Shown here piece by piece: positions 15,004 to 25,902 of a DNA stretch of 64,000 nt; position 1 is the first letter of the stretch; each line of letters opens with the position of its first letter. A model generated the notes under the pieces. The model worked only from the letters and a program-made list of their open reading frames with translations, had not been told where the DNA came from and did not search any database. The DNA is from Prunella strophiata. Taxonomy: Eukaryota; Chordata; Aves; Passeriformes; Prunellidae. The position numbers and the translations under genes are program-made. Where the stretch lies: the NCBI GenBank assembly GCA_036583965.1, contig JAZBQD010000015.1, positions 21,295,310-21,359,309 of the forward strand, given 5' to 3'.

Positions 15004-15182
15004 TATTGGCAACTATTCTTACAAAAAAAAACCCAATATGAACAATAACAGATATAATAGAATATGAGAGGAGACAAAAGTTTAGGAATATATGCAAAGC
15101 TTGGCATTTTTAAATCCCTCATTAAAAATTCAAAAGTAATTGTGCACATGACTTAAACACACTGTACAGGCTTAATACTCAC

Positions 15183-15307
15183 CAATATTTGGGGAACTTG
15201 ATCTGCTTGCCATAAACAGCAGTACTGAATGAGGGGATAACTGGAACAGGGATGCAGTATAATCCTTTACTGTCCAAAGAAGTCAGTGCTGCTTGAAAAC
15301 CAAATAC
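15183..15307 (-). CDS. VPS13B: VPS13B coding exon, probable exon 16 (last in window)
   Basis: 125 nt, 41 codons plus two bases of a Trp codon: VFGFQAALTSLDSKGLYCIP, VPVIPSFSTAVYGKQIKFPK, then Y. Human reads IFGFQAGLTSLDCSGSYCLP and VPVIPSFSTALYGKLLKLPT, so the order and identity are secure. Splice sites are TTCCAG|GTATTT and ATATTG|GTGAGT (strong donor). I could not find the next expected exon (beginning TKRSQIAITEG in human) in the remaining 15.2 kb, so the following intron runs off the left edge. Confidence 0.96.
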
Positions 15308-16856
15308 CTGGAACAAATTCAGTTGGTCAATGTTATATTATCACATGATTAGATTACTTTATTTTCAAGATACTTTATAACATATGTATTTACAACTATA
15401 CTCAATAAATATCAAATAAATTGGGTATTATTTTTATATAATTCCTTTTCCCCAAACATAAATATAGCTACAACAATCCACTTCAAATAATGTCCTAAAA
15501 CTACATGTAAAAATATTTTCTTCACTCAAAAAGTGTTAACTACAGTCTGCTGAATTTAAAAGAATACTGAATTACAATTTTTCAACTCAAATACTTTAGT
15601 CTATATCCTTTAAATTTTCAGATTACATATGGCCTTTCATACAAAGTAAAATCACTTTGAGTAATTATAACAACACCAGTATGAAAGAGTGGTATTTAGG
15701 GAAACTAGAACCTTCCCTTCAAAACTTTTTTTCTTAATAAGAGCCTGGCTACAAAGAGATTCCTCACAGGGATTCTTTATGATTTTTTCCCCATTCAATA
15801 TGGCAAACAAACTGTTGTAGAGTTGTCTTTTAACATGCTATACCACTACTCACAAGAACAGAACAATTCGGCCACTATTAAAGCTAGCAAATAAACCCTT
15901 TAAAACCCAAAGCTGATGTCCAAATTTTGCTACTAAAATGTTTTCTGAAGAGAAAAAAATCCTCTCAAACTGAAAAACATACAGATGACTTCCAGTACTG
16001 CAATTCCAATCACTTTAAATGTGACAGAGGGTAAACATGTCACCTAGAAAACTGAAAGCTTGCAATGCAATTCTGAAACATAATGTCTTGTATGCAGATA
16101 ATAAAGATTTAAATAATTAAATTCTTCTAAACTATCAGCATGGAAGTGAATAGATAACTGAGAAACTGACTAAAATTAACAGCAGTAGTAGTAGATATTT
16201 ATATTTCAGTAGCACCTAAAAGGTTTCAAACATCCTAAGCACATCCTAAAAGGCTAGAAAGGCCTGCTTTAAAACTCTTCCACAGAGCAGATGGCAACTG
16301 AACCATCTCAAAACAGTTCTCCATATCTTAAGCTTCCCCCAGCCTCACAATAAGAGTTCCTCTCACATAATGTATCTTTAATTGACAACATTCAGAGATC
16401 TGTCCTCTTATAATGGAAAACAATTAAATTGTTTGTTAACAGTTTTTGACTGCATATCTTCACTGTGATGGTTTTGCTCTATCAATACTACTAGCAGTGA
16501 TGTTTTTTCCTCCTAACTTACTTTGTAAGTTTGTAATTTTACAGCCATCTACAAACCACAGGAGCATTATCTCAGATGAGGAAAATGGTTTCTTTCTGAA
16601 CAATTTAACTTGATCTTGCCACAAGGACCTCAGGGCTTCAATTTGCAGTTTCCTCATATGAAGTGTGCAGTGCATATTACAAAACACTTGGCTCAAGTCA
16701 GAAGCAGCAATCCCAAACAACAACATTCTGTGAAATGCGTTTGCTCTATGGCCTTTCAGATTAGCTGAAAACATCCTTACAGGAAACCTGCTAGCACTTC
16801 AGACTAACTAAACATCCCTGATCTTTTTCTGTCACACATCTCAAGGCCTCACTCAC
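15308..16856 (-). other. VPS13B: VPS13B intron between probable exons 15 and 16
   Basis: 1,549 nt with GT and AG ends. No mobile element or RNA gene was recognised. Confidence 0.85.
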
Positions 16857-17051
16857 CTTCAGGTAGCAGTGGGAGTAGCAGTAATGCAGCAGGTTGTCGG
16901 AGGGCTGGCCCAGGCTGCTGACCACGTGCACCAGCTGCTCAGCATACATCGGCACCGAGTGCTCCAGGTTAACCTTGTCCACCAAAACTCGGATGGAGGG
17001 CAAAGGCCGCAGGGGCTGGAAGCTTGCAGCATTTAACAGTCCACTTAAGTT
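16857..17051 (-). CDS. VPS13B: VPS13B coding exon, probable exon 15 (GC-rich)
   Basis: 195 nt, 65 codons, phase 0 at both ends: NLSGLLNAASFQPLRPLPSI, RVLVDKVNLEHSVPMYAEQL, VHVVSSLGQPSDNLLHYCYS and HCYLK. Human VPS13B has PSIRILVDKINLEHSVPMYA and related blocks. From about 16860 to 17030 the exon is strikingly richer in G and C than its neighbours, with many codons ending in G or C (for example GTGCACGTGGTCAGCAGCCTG) and several CpGs, although the protein is ordinary. Splice sites are CTCTAG|AACTTA and CTGAAG|GTGAGT. Confidence 0.97.
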
Positions 17052-17257
17052 CTAGAGCAGGGAGGAAAAAAAAAATGTAATTATTATACAGCAGATGTAT
17101 TATTCATATTCTGTATCTGTATGTTCTTATCTAAACACACAAGGAAATCTACATGAAATAAACTATTTATAGATATCATGGCATTATACTACAAATCGGC
17201 AAATCTTTCCAAAATATTTTCTTTGAAGTTTAAAATAACCAAGTTTTTATCTGGAAT

Positions 17258-18079
17258 TGTCTTGGGTGCAGGTGTCCGGGTGCTGGCAGTGCAGGGGCAG
17301 CTTCTGTGAGGGAACACCAGGGACTGTCCTGGGCCAGGTTCACCAGTGCTGCAACAGCCCCACCACAGGGCTCAGCTGAGCACCTCAGCCAAGCTGGGGG
17401 CACCTCTGTGCAAACAGATTTAAGAATGGGCAAAAACACCCCACAGGCTGCAAAGACTCAGAGAATAAGGGAGAAACAGCAACATGAACAGCAAGGTTAG
17501 AAAAGGACGGGGAGGCAGTGGTGCTCCAGGCATCCCAGCAGAGATTCTCTTGCAGCCCATGAAAGAGACAACACAAAAGCAGACATCTTCACTGCAGCCC
17601 ATGGAGGTCCCCAGTCTGGAGCAGGTGGGTATGCCCTGAAGGGCACTGCAGCCTTGAGGAGAGCCCATGCTGGAGCAGATTCTCCCTCAAGGACTGCAAC
17701 CTGCCAGAAGGACTTGCACTGAGGCAGAAGAGTGGGAGAATGAGGGAGTGGCAGAGATCAGCTGTTACAAACTGACTCCCATCTTCCATACTCCATCCCC
17801 CTCTGTTAAGGGGTGGGAAGTAGAAGAGTCAGGGAATGAAGAAGTGAAATTGATTCTGAGGGAAAAAGGGGCATAGGGGATCTATGTTGTTTGGATTCTT
17901 AGCAATAAGTGAAATAAATTGCCCAAGTCAAGTTTGTTTTGCTCATACCGATAATTGGTAAGTGATCTCCCTCTCTACCCTGACCTGTCCCATTCTCTCC
18001 CCCACTGCTCTGTTGAGGAGTGGGGGAGTGAGAACAGCTGGGTAAGCATCTGGCAGCTGGCTGAGGTCAACCCAGTACA
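17258..18079 (+). mobile_element. Solo LTR of an avian endogenous retrovirus-like element
   Basis: The 822-bp unit begins TGTCTTGG and ends CCAGTACA, an imperfect inverted terminal repeat with TG/CA ends. It is flanked by GGAAT (17253-17257) and AGAAT (18080-18084), a likely 5-bp target duplication with one change. It is GC-richer than its surroundings. Inside are repeated phrases built on GGAGCAG and CAGCCCATGG, an AATAAA signal near 17909 and, near the end, GGTAAGTGATCTCC. I associate that last sequence with a widespread bird LTR. There is no internal retroviral region and no coding capacity. Plus orientation is inferred from the poly-A signal. The family (ERVL-like is my guess) is uncertain. 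Confidence 0.72.
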
Positions 18080-18289
18080 AGAATATGCAAAGTCAAAATA
18101 TTTCATCCTATAAAATCATTGTTTACCTTTTTAGCTCTCCAAAGCACTATCACCATAATACTCTCATGCTGATCTAGACTTCACACTGTCATCTTTTATG
18201 TATTCAGTCATGCCAGGTATCTCAGCAAAAGAAGATGCCATTCCATAGAAAACACCTACCACAATTTCAGACATCCAAGTCTATTTTTT

Positions 18290-18560
18290 ATAGTATCCAT
18301 TAAAATGGAGTACTGCACCCAGCACAGGCTGGACTTGGGCATACCAGAATAAGTTTGCTGCAAACTAAGTGGCTATGGGGTTGGAGAACATGAGCTCTGT
18401 TTTAGGGAAAAGAGAGACAACTGAAGTCTTTCAGTCTGGAGAAGGCCAGAGAAGAATCCTACTCCTGTCTGCTGCAACCTACTGGGAGGGTACAGACAAG
18501 AGCAAGACAGAAGAGGTGCTAATTCAGCACTTTAACAGAACAACCTCTGGAGCAAACCAC
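18290..18560 (+). mobile_element. Diverged CR1 LINE scrap
   Basis: It contains recognisable CR1 pieces: GGAGTACTGCACCCAGCACAG near 18308, TTTCAGTCTGGAGAAGGCCAG near 18428 and GGGAGGGTACAGACAAGAG near 18483. The sequence between them is decayed. The 3' limit is unclear. Confidence 0.6.
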
Positions 18561-18954
18561 TCTTGCTTTGACCAATGCTGAACTCCTGGAGAACACCTCC
18601 AAACATCTTTTCCAATCCAAATCACACTACAAATCTAAGAATTTTAATCAATATGCATCAAAATAGGGCAACAAATTGACGTACATATGATTTTCAATCC
18701 AAAATTCAAAATCTTTATTTTAAATATGCTTGGTTTCATTCAAGAAATGTAAATTGAAACTCCAAGTAATGACTACATTAACCAAAAAATTCACTGGAAT
18801 TCAACTTCTTACCTCAAACCCACAACAAACACGGGACTGTTCTCCCATTATAAAAATAGCATCTGCCCATGCCCATAAGGTGAAAAGCACCACAACCCAC
18901 TGCACTACTCAGTGCAATGTATTAAAAAGTGATAAAAAGGAAAAAACCTCTCTG

Positions 18955-19300
18955 AGCTACCTGTTCCACTGCTTCACCACCCTCTGAATAAGGAATTTCT
19001 TCTTAACATCTAAACTAAATCTGATCTCCTTTAGTTTAAAACCATTGTCTCTTGTCCTGTCATTATCTACCTGTACAAAACCCTCTCCCTCCTTTTCAGA
19101 AGCTCCCTTCTGGTACTGGAAGGCCAAAATGAGGTCTCTTCAAAGCATTTTCTTCTTCAGGATGAGCTACTACAACTCTCTCAAGCTATCAGATGAAATC
19201 TGACAAAAATTCCTACAAGTTTAACTCAAGAATTGATGAGGTTTGCTCTTCTTCCCACTCCCTCCCTTACCCATAGAACACCTTCCAGCCTCTGGCACAA
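18955..19300 (-). mobile_element. CR1 LINE fragment
   Basis: The plus strand shows the reverse complement of CR1: CTGTTCCACTGCTTCACCACC, AAGGAATTTCTTCTTAACATC, TAGTTTAAAACCATTGTCTC, CCCTTCTGGTACTGGAAGGCC, AATGAGGTCTCTTCAAAGC, ACAACTCTCTCAAGCTATCAG, then a weaker match to about 19300. Same orientation as VPS13B. Both ends were set by eye. Confidence 0.88.
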
Positions 19301-19915
19301 GAGATAAACCTACTGCAAGTCTTCACTACAAGCCACAGATTTACCCCTATAGCACCTCAGCTTTGCACATTGACAAAGGAGACCTTTAAGTATAAAACCA
19401 GTATAGGATTCTTCAGCTGGAATTATACTACACCTATCCAAAAGATAAAACAAATGAAGGTTATTAGGAAATGCCTGTCTCTTTGAGCTAGTCATTCAGC
19501 AGTTAAATGCCCAACTTCTGCTGACAACTAGCAGCACACCCAGAGCTGGCTATTAAAACCTATGTCACCTCTACTGAGCCTGCATATAAAAAGATTTCAT
19601 ACTTTACCAAGCTTATGAAGACCTGCAAAGGTCTTCATATCTCTGATCAAAAAATCAGAGCTACTGCTTTTTCATTTGCTTGATGCTTTATTATTCAAAA
19701 GTATTTTTCCTACCCATACATAACACCTTCAGTTTCCAAGTCTAACTAGTCAGACACTGCTCATTTTAGGTATCTGAATTTAAAGCTCGCAGGCATCAAA
19801 CTAATGCAGAGCTCAGTGATACATCCAGCACATGGAATAACAGGCCAGTAAGAAAACTTATACCAAATAGCACATGCTGATATAAAGAACTGAATCATTA
19901 TCTGTGCATACATAC

Positions 19916-20085
19916 CTTCTCACCCATGATTATGGGCAGCAAGTGGTCTAGTAAATTGAATTCTGCCACAGGGATTATAATTGTACACTTAAGAACAGTG
20001 AACGTTGTAAGTCTAGTGGGAATGTATTCCTCCAGGGATGCTACTTCTTCTGAACTTGGCATAGTTCTACTTCCATCTGTAATAT
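19916..20085 (-). CDS. VPS13B: VPS13B coding exon, probable exon 14
   Basis: 170 nt. It completes an Asp codon and continues ITDGSRTMPSSEEVASLEEY, IPTRLTTFTVLKCTIIIPVA and EFNLLDHLLPIIMGEK. The second half matches human (SMAEFNLLDHLLPVIMGEK) very closely, while the first 12 residues have diverged. Splice sites are TTGTAG|ATATTA and GAGAAG|GTATGT. The exon lies 576 nt downstream of the previous one. The intron after it is packed with transposon remnants. Confidence 0.96.
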
Positions 20086-20661
20086 CTACAATAAATGAAG
20101 ATTACATATGTTTCACTAAAATATATAATAAATGTGCCCTACAGCTGATGTTCCAGAAATGCCTAAGGACTAACAAAAAACGCAAAGCTTACCCCCTTGC
20201 CCCTTCACAGTTAATAATGCTATTCCACACTGTTTCTACCTAAGGCTAAATCCAAACTGGGTTTTCCTCACTTGAAATATGCATTGCTCTCAGAAACTCA
20301 TCTTAACAGTCTACCATAAATTATTTCCATGAATTTTCTTCCTGTATAACTATTATTTTGAACTTATAAATACCAGTAGGAATATTTTCTTCTCTAAGAC
20401 TCCAAAATTAAGCTAGAGTAGAAAATGAAGTAAGTTATTCTTACTCAACATGAGGCTTATGATTAAAACAAATGGCTTTCAAAGTGTCTGAAATGATCTC
20501 AGAAGTACATCCAACACTGATGGGGATATTGTGACTACTTTACCTTTATTTTACACTGTCCTCTTCGGACTCAAAAAACTATTTGAAAGCTGTGCCTTCA
20601 AAAGCACTAAATGTAGCCTAGTATAATTCTGTATAACTGTGTATATGCAATAGGAGCAAAC

Positions 20662-20853
20662 CTGGCTTAGTTTTGCTGTATGGCTCATACTCATGCTCCA
20701 GAGCACAAACTATCATTTTCATGATCCGGTGCACTGCGCTACTGTCCAGTCGAAGATTGAGTGGACCCACAATGAGGCTTTTTGTAGACATCTCCTGAAC
20801 ATTTCCAAAATCTTCACTCTTCACTGAAGAAAGGTCTTGCTGATTCCCAGAAA
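20662..20853 (-). CDS. VPS13B: VPS13B coding exon, probable exon 13
   Basis: 192 nt. It completes a Val codon, continues SGNQQDLSSVKSEDFGNVQE, then MSTKSLIVGPLNLRLDSSAV, HRIMKMIVCALEHEYEPYSK and TKP, and ends with one base. Human VPS13B has DSSAVHRILKMIVCALEHEY at the same place. The first 20 residues are Ser/Gln/Asp-rich and vary more than the rest. The acceptor is TTGTAG|TTTCTG. The donor CCAG|GTTTGC is the weakest here. Joining to the next exon restores Asp (G+AT), matching human, which supports this donor. Confidence 0.95.
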
Positions 20854-21811
20854 CTACAACAAGTTTTATAAAAGTTACACAAAAAAATTGGACATAATAA
20901 CATATTTTATCAGCTACTTCTGTTTCAAATCCTGTGATCAAAAACTCAATAAATATACAGAAAGACATAACTATGCAAATATAACACACAAATATACAAT
21001 GACTGGTTTAACAGGTTTTAACAAAATTATTCCTGGTAAATGCACAGCAAACAGGACAAATTTCTGCATTGCCTCCAAGCAGAGTAAAACTTAGGAACTC
21101 TTCCATGAACTTTGTATTTCTCGAATTTGGGACTCTGGAGGTGTCTAAACTTCTATGGCAGCTTAAACCCACACATCAATGATAGCTATGGTGTTCAAAA
21201 CTTTCTACAGCTTGTCACAAAGATATGTATCCCCAATAATCAAGGAAAAGGTGTGCTGCAAAGACATGACAGATATGGGCCCTTGCAAGGTTAGCTGACA
21301 CAACAAGACTGGAAGAACCAGATTGGAAAGGAAGATAAACCCTTCCTTCCATTCATATTTACCACCATTCACTGATATATGGGCAGCAAGAAAGAAAAGT
21401 TCTTTAATCATTATGTCTCAGACTGTTTTTTTAAAGAGCCAACAGAGATAAAGGAATAGTTTAGTTAACTAGAGTAATAAGATAGACCAAAATCACACAT
21501 TCAGTGTATACAAGTTACTCATCTAGTCATATCAACAGCATGACTATTTCTCTAAACATACTTCATGGAAATTCTTCAGTTAAATCATGCAGATTTCAAA
21601 ACTTCAGTTTTCCTGTCACATATGACTTGTAAAAATATAGCCCTATCCCTCTAACATTTTTAGATTACAGAACTTCACTCTGATTTTTTTCCTAAGATCA
21701 TCACTTTGACAGTGTCTTCATTGCTTTGACAGAAGCACTAAACATTAAATATGTTGCTGACCATAACATAGTTGTACAGTCTGACAAAATAAGCATCAAG
21801 ATTAAATGGGT

Positions 21812-22278
21812 CTGAGACTACAGAAGGACAATGGAGCTGGTGACAGGCCTGGAGCACAACACTTGTGAGAAACAACTGAGGGTGCTGGGGTTGTTTAGCC
21901 TGGGAAAAAAAGGAGCTGAGGGAAGACCTTATTGCTCCCTAGATCTACCTGGAAGGAGGGTGCAGCAAGGGCAGGAGGTCAGTCTCTTCTCCCAAGAAGC
22001 TACAGGATGAAAGGCCTCAAGTTGTACTGGGGAGGTTTAGATATTGGAAATTGGGAAAAATTTCTTCGCTGAAATTGGCTACAGGCACTGGTACAACCTG
22101 TCAAGGGAAACATTGTAACCACAATCTCTGGAAGTGTTCAAAAAAAAATTATGAATATGGCACTTGGGAACACAGTTTAGTAGCAAACATGGCAGTACCA
22201 TGGCAGTGCTGGGTTAACAGTTGGACCCAAGGACTTAAAGAGTTCTTGTCCAACCTCAACAATTCTGTGATTTCTGGT
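21812..22278 (+). mobile_element. CR1 LINE, 5'-truncated 3' fragment
   Basis: It follows the consensus of the CR1 3' region over about 470 bp: GTGCTGGGGTTGTTTAGCCTG, CTTCTCCCAAGAAGCTACAGG, GCCTCAAGTTGTACTGGGGA, TTTCTTCGCTGAAATTGGCT, CAGTGCTGGGTTAACAGTTGG, ending GTCCAACCTCAACAATTCTGTG. Many substitutions and an A-run insertion show it is old. Opposite in orientation to VPS13B. Confidence 0.92.
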
Positions 22279-22907
22279 TGCCCAAGAGGAACCCAGTCAT
22301 TCACCCTTTTCTCTCTCTCCTTTACTGTACTCTTTTAACTGCACTCATCAAAACAGTCTTTATATTGAGGGAAGTTGAGCTTGGTGGAAAAGGAAGCAAG
22401 CATAGGGTTTTTTTTCCTTTATGTTTAAATCATACTTCATAAAACACTGTTGCCTCTAAGCACTGGTGAGGAAAAAGGTCCTCAAATAAACTGAGACCAT
22501 GCTGAATTTGATGCACAGCTGGCCTAATGCTCTGCAGGCCTTTACAGGCTTACACACTCAGCAGAAGAATTAACTTTATCCTTAAAAGCCTAACAGAAGT
22601 TGACGGTGAGAGCATTTATAGCCTCTGCTTCCCTTGGTTTGTTGTTTTTCTGAGAAGAAAAAGAACAATAAAAGAAAGATAAAAGGACAGAAGGATACCA
22701 CCTTATAAAACCTACTCAAATCTTCAGCTGGAACTGAATTACAATCTTTTGAATGAATCCTGAAAGAGATTTTTTTAAAACCCAGCAACTGACTTCTGCA
22801 TTTATTTTATAGGCAGTTAACATACATACTTTTATCCTTCCAATTCTACACAGTATTCAGTTCAGATGAACACTACCAAAGAGTGTAAAAAACCATACCA
22901 TCACATA

Positions 22908-22937
22908 AAAAATAATAAGGCCAAAAATAATAAGGCC
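22908..22937. repeat. 15-bp tandem duplication
   Basis: AAAAATAATAAGGCC occurs twice head to tail, followed by a partly matching third segment (AAAAGTAGTAAC). Confidence 0.9.
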
Positions 22938-24716
22938 AAAAGTAGTAACAGCCTGCCTTTTCAAAGAGGAAAAATCAGACCTGCTTGTACATATTGTATA
23001 TATATGAATAATATATCTAAGTGACAGAATTCCTACAAACCATTTTTTGGAACAGTTCCAGTTAATTCCACCTAAACACAAATAGAAAAGGTAGAAAACC
23101 TATTGGTTCTACAGAAGTAGGTGATCACAGGTGGCTTGAAACTTCATGGATGAAAGAAAACCAATTTTCAGCCACTGAGTTTTCAAGCTCCCTGTAAATT
23201 GTATATCTAATTCTAACCAACCAAAAATGTCAAAATGAGTGCTGCATAATAAAGTTGCCAGCACAGTAGAGAGGTACACATTACAAACAAAAGGTAACTT
23301 CAACAGCACACCCTGCTAGGTCTGTAGGTCATGCAAATCAGTGATCAGGGAACTGACAGGCTACATGTTTCAGAGAAATTGTTCTGCACTGAAATACAAA
23401 GCAAAAAAACCAGAAAAATAAAGGAAGGAGAAGACAGACAAAATGTCTAAATAAGACTACTGTGCATGACTATCTTGCTTTCATTCAAAATACTGAAATT
23501 GATTAATGCACTTCTGTAAGTGACAGATGAAACTCCTGAGGGTTAATGTTATCCAGGAGGCACTTGTGGTTTAATCAGTAATCCTATGCTTCAGGAAAGG
23601 TTAAAGGTGCAAAGAATGTGTCAAACCAAAATTGCCTTGACAGATAAAAATCTTACAATCACATTAACTGCCTCCTATAACTTAAGTTGGGTTCGTTTTT
23701 TTATGGTATGTGGGGTGTAGTGATTGTAACTAAAAACTGTTATACCAAAATGAAAAAAATAGTAAAATGAAAACTTTCCTATAAACAATACATTAAAAAT
23801 GCAGCAGATTTATATTGTTTTCAAAATCTTATAAAATCTTATTTATACCCTCATCTTAAGTAAGTATTTTACACCTATTTGTTTACATTCTATTTAACAC
23901 CTCTGCATTTAACCCACAAGATGGAAAAAATAGCTAGAAAATAACTAGCAGAAAGCATCACATTTGCTTTTTTGAGGAATAAAACTACTTGAAAATGGTT
24001 TGAAAATTTAAGATTTTAAGTTCTTGGCTCTACAGAAACAACAACCATTTAAACAATTTAAAAATTAATTATTTCATTCTTTTACATAGCCAGGTTGCTG
24101 AAATTAAAGGAGAAATACTGAAATAAAAGCACACAGTAAGACTTGATAGGAAGCCAAGCTACATTTTGTGAGGTGTTTTCCTAGTGACTGATGGAGAAAA
24201 TAGAAGCCAAGGCTATGAGAAAGCATTCCAGTAGGAAAAAAAAGAGAAGCTAAGGAGGGAAGAATGTAGTCAGAAAATACAATAGTCTGACACTGAGGAA
24301 AATAAAAAAGTGGTTTTGAGTTCAGTAATTTCTGAAAAGGGTTAGTTAAAAGTCAGGAAGAGATATGATCATAACATTCCTTATGCATTCAGAGAAACAA
24401 GAAAAAATACTCCACAAAATCAATTTTTCTTCATAACACACATAGTCTGTGCACGTTTACATTTCTACACTAAGATGCAAAAAGGAGATAAGGCTTACCC
24501 AAGGTTTTCAACTTCTCTACATAGGAGTTCAATGTGCAATTGAACACATATCATTATTAAAACCAGAAGAAGTGTGCAGTATATGTTTCACTTAATTGTA
24601 AATTTTCAGAGCTTCACACCACACTTAAAGTGCAGAGGAAAGCCTCAGAGTCAGGAAAAAGTTGTTACATTTCCTGGTGTATGCCTCTACTGCTGAGGGC
24701 AATAGCATAACTTACT

Positions 24717-24785
24717 TATTTTTGTAAATATTTCATCTCTTTTTGTAAATATATTTTCATATATTTTGTAAATATATGCATCTCT
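24717..24785. repeat. Imperfect A/T-rich triplication
   Basis: TTTTGTAAATAT occurs three times, each followed by a related T/A-rich spacer that includes CATCTCT or CATATA. The spacing is about 20-25 bp. Confidence 0.8.
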
Positions 24786-25814
24786 AAGGAGACTGGAAGT
24801 TTCTTTCCTACTCCTTTTAGAATCAATGTCCATCATGTCCAGAAAACAAAACTGAACATTAGGAGCTGTGATTTCTCTTACACAGAAACACCAAAATAAA
24901 ACAACCCAGATGAGTTGGACTATGTAGCAAGACAGATGAATGTTCAGTCACAAAACAGCAAAAAGTTCCCAACAGATATCTAGAGAAGTAGTACTTAAAA
25001 TAATAAATACACAGATGGGGAAGAAAGTAATATTAATTTGACATTAAAACTGCAGAACAGCAGCTGTAAATGCCAGTGTTCTGAGGAGTGAGGGGGAAAT
25101 TTTATCACAATTAGTGATATCTGTGAAAAAACATAAACATATTATTTGCTGATAGATTAACTCCTTTGTCCCAGGTTTTGCAACACTCACAAAAGTAGAT
25201 ATACTTACTTCAATAAATCTACTTCTCCGACTTAGAAAATAATTTATTGGAATCAGAAAAACTATTTAGAATTATCCAATATCTATGAGCACATGGTTTA
25301 AGCTAATATTTGCCCACCAAATTGTTTAGATACATATATTTAAGAATAATTCTTCACACTATCTTGCATCCTTGCATTTTTCTTCATAGAAGAAAAACAA
25401 AAGTCCTTTTTATCTTCTGTGCCAAGTATATGATCAATCTCATTCTTCAACCAGGGTTTCTCAAGGTATTTTTAATATGCAAAGTCAATAACAACTTTTA
25501 TAAAAAGACACTGTATTTTATGAACTCCACCACTGCTACAAGGTAATTACTTTCAGTTTAGCAACTGGCTATAAACAATATCATTATGATTACTTATGCA
25601 GGAAAAGAAAAATAAAAAAGGAAGAATACCAACAATGAACAGCTAACCAAAACAACTAACCTCTGAAAGACATCAATGAAGATGAAAGCATTTTAATGAT
25701 GATCCTGATGGTAAATCTAAGGTAAGCTAGAGGACAGTTGGTTAAGGACCATCTGGGCATGAAAAGTCTTTGTTTCTATTATTTATCAGGGTAAACAAAG
25801 GGAAAAAAAGGTAC

Positions 25815-25902
25815 CTTTGCCACCGGTGCTTTCCATTGTATACAAGTAATCCATGTAGAAAGCCCCAAACCTCTGCATTCCAGCTATCTCTGTGTATGTC
25901 TC
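25815..25902 (-). CDS. VPS13B: VPS13B coding exon, probable exon 12 (shortest here)
   Basis: 88 nt, 29 codons plus one base: ETYTEIAGMQRFGAFYMDYL, then YTMESTGGK. The human protein reads almost identically up to YTMENTSGKG. The acceptor is GGTAG|GAGACA and the donor is GCAAAG|GTACCT. The donor keeps only GTA of the consensus, so recognition may depend on exon enhancers. It is followed by the largest complete intron in the window (4,961 nt). Confidence 0.95.

Larger units (their letters stand above)
1..15182 (-). other. VPS13B: VPS13B intron after probable exon 16, partial
   Basis: 15.2 kb beginning with a strong GTGAGT donor and running off the left edge. I looked for the next VPS13B coding block (in human, TKRSQIAITEG and FELPNLTIQATRAQTLLLQA) on the minus strand and did not find it. 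Supported contents are one minus-strand SINE (about 14864-15003), a short CR1 3'-end scrap near 5.14 kb, a T-poor low-complexity tract near 13.4-13.65 kb and homopolymer runs. Everything else is unassigned AT-rich sequence; the short open frames resemble no protein I know. Confidence 0.75.
17052..19915 (-). other. VPS13B: VPS13B intron between probable exons 14 and 15, transposon-rich
   Basis: 2,864 nt, about half of it mobile-element derived: a solo LTR (17258-18079), a plus-oriented CR1 scrap (about 18290-18560) and a minus-oriented CR1 fragment (about 18955-19300). It is the densest insertion cluster among the introns here. Confidence 0.85.
20854..25814 (-). other. VPS13B: VPS13B intron between probable exons 12 and 13
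   Basis: 4,961 nt, the largest intron seen complete. It contains a sense-opposed CR1 fragment at 21.81-22.28 kb, a 15-bp tandem duplication at 22.91 kb and an imperfect A/T-rich triplication at 24.72 kb. The remainder is unannotated. Confidence 0.85.

Noticed and set aside
17306..17876. Cluster of short open frames on both strands at 17.2-17.9 kb
   Set aside because: All lie inside the solo LTR, which is GC-rich and so poor in stops.
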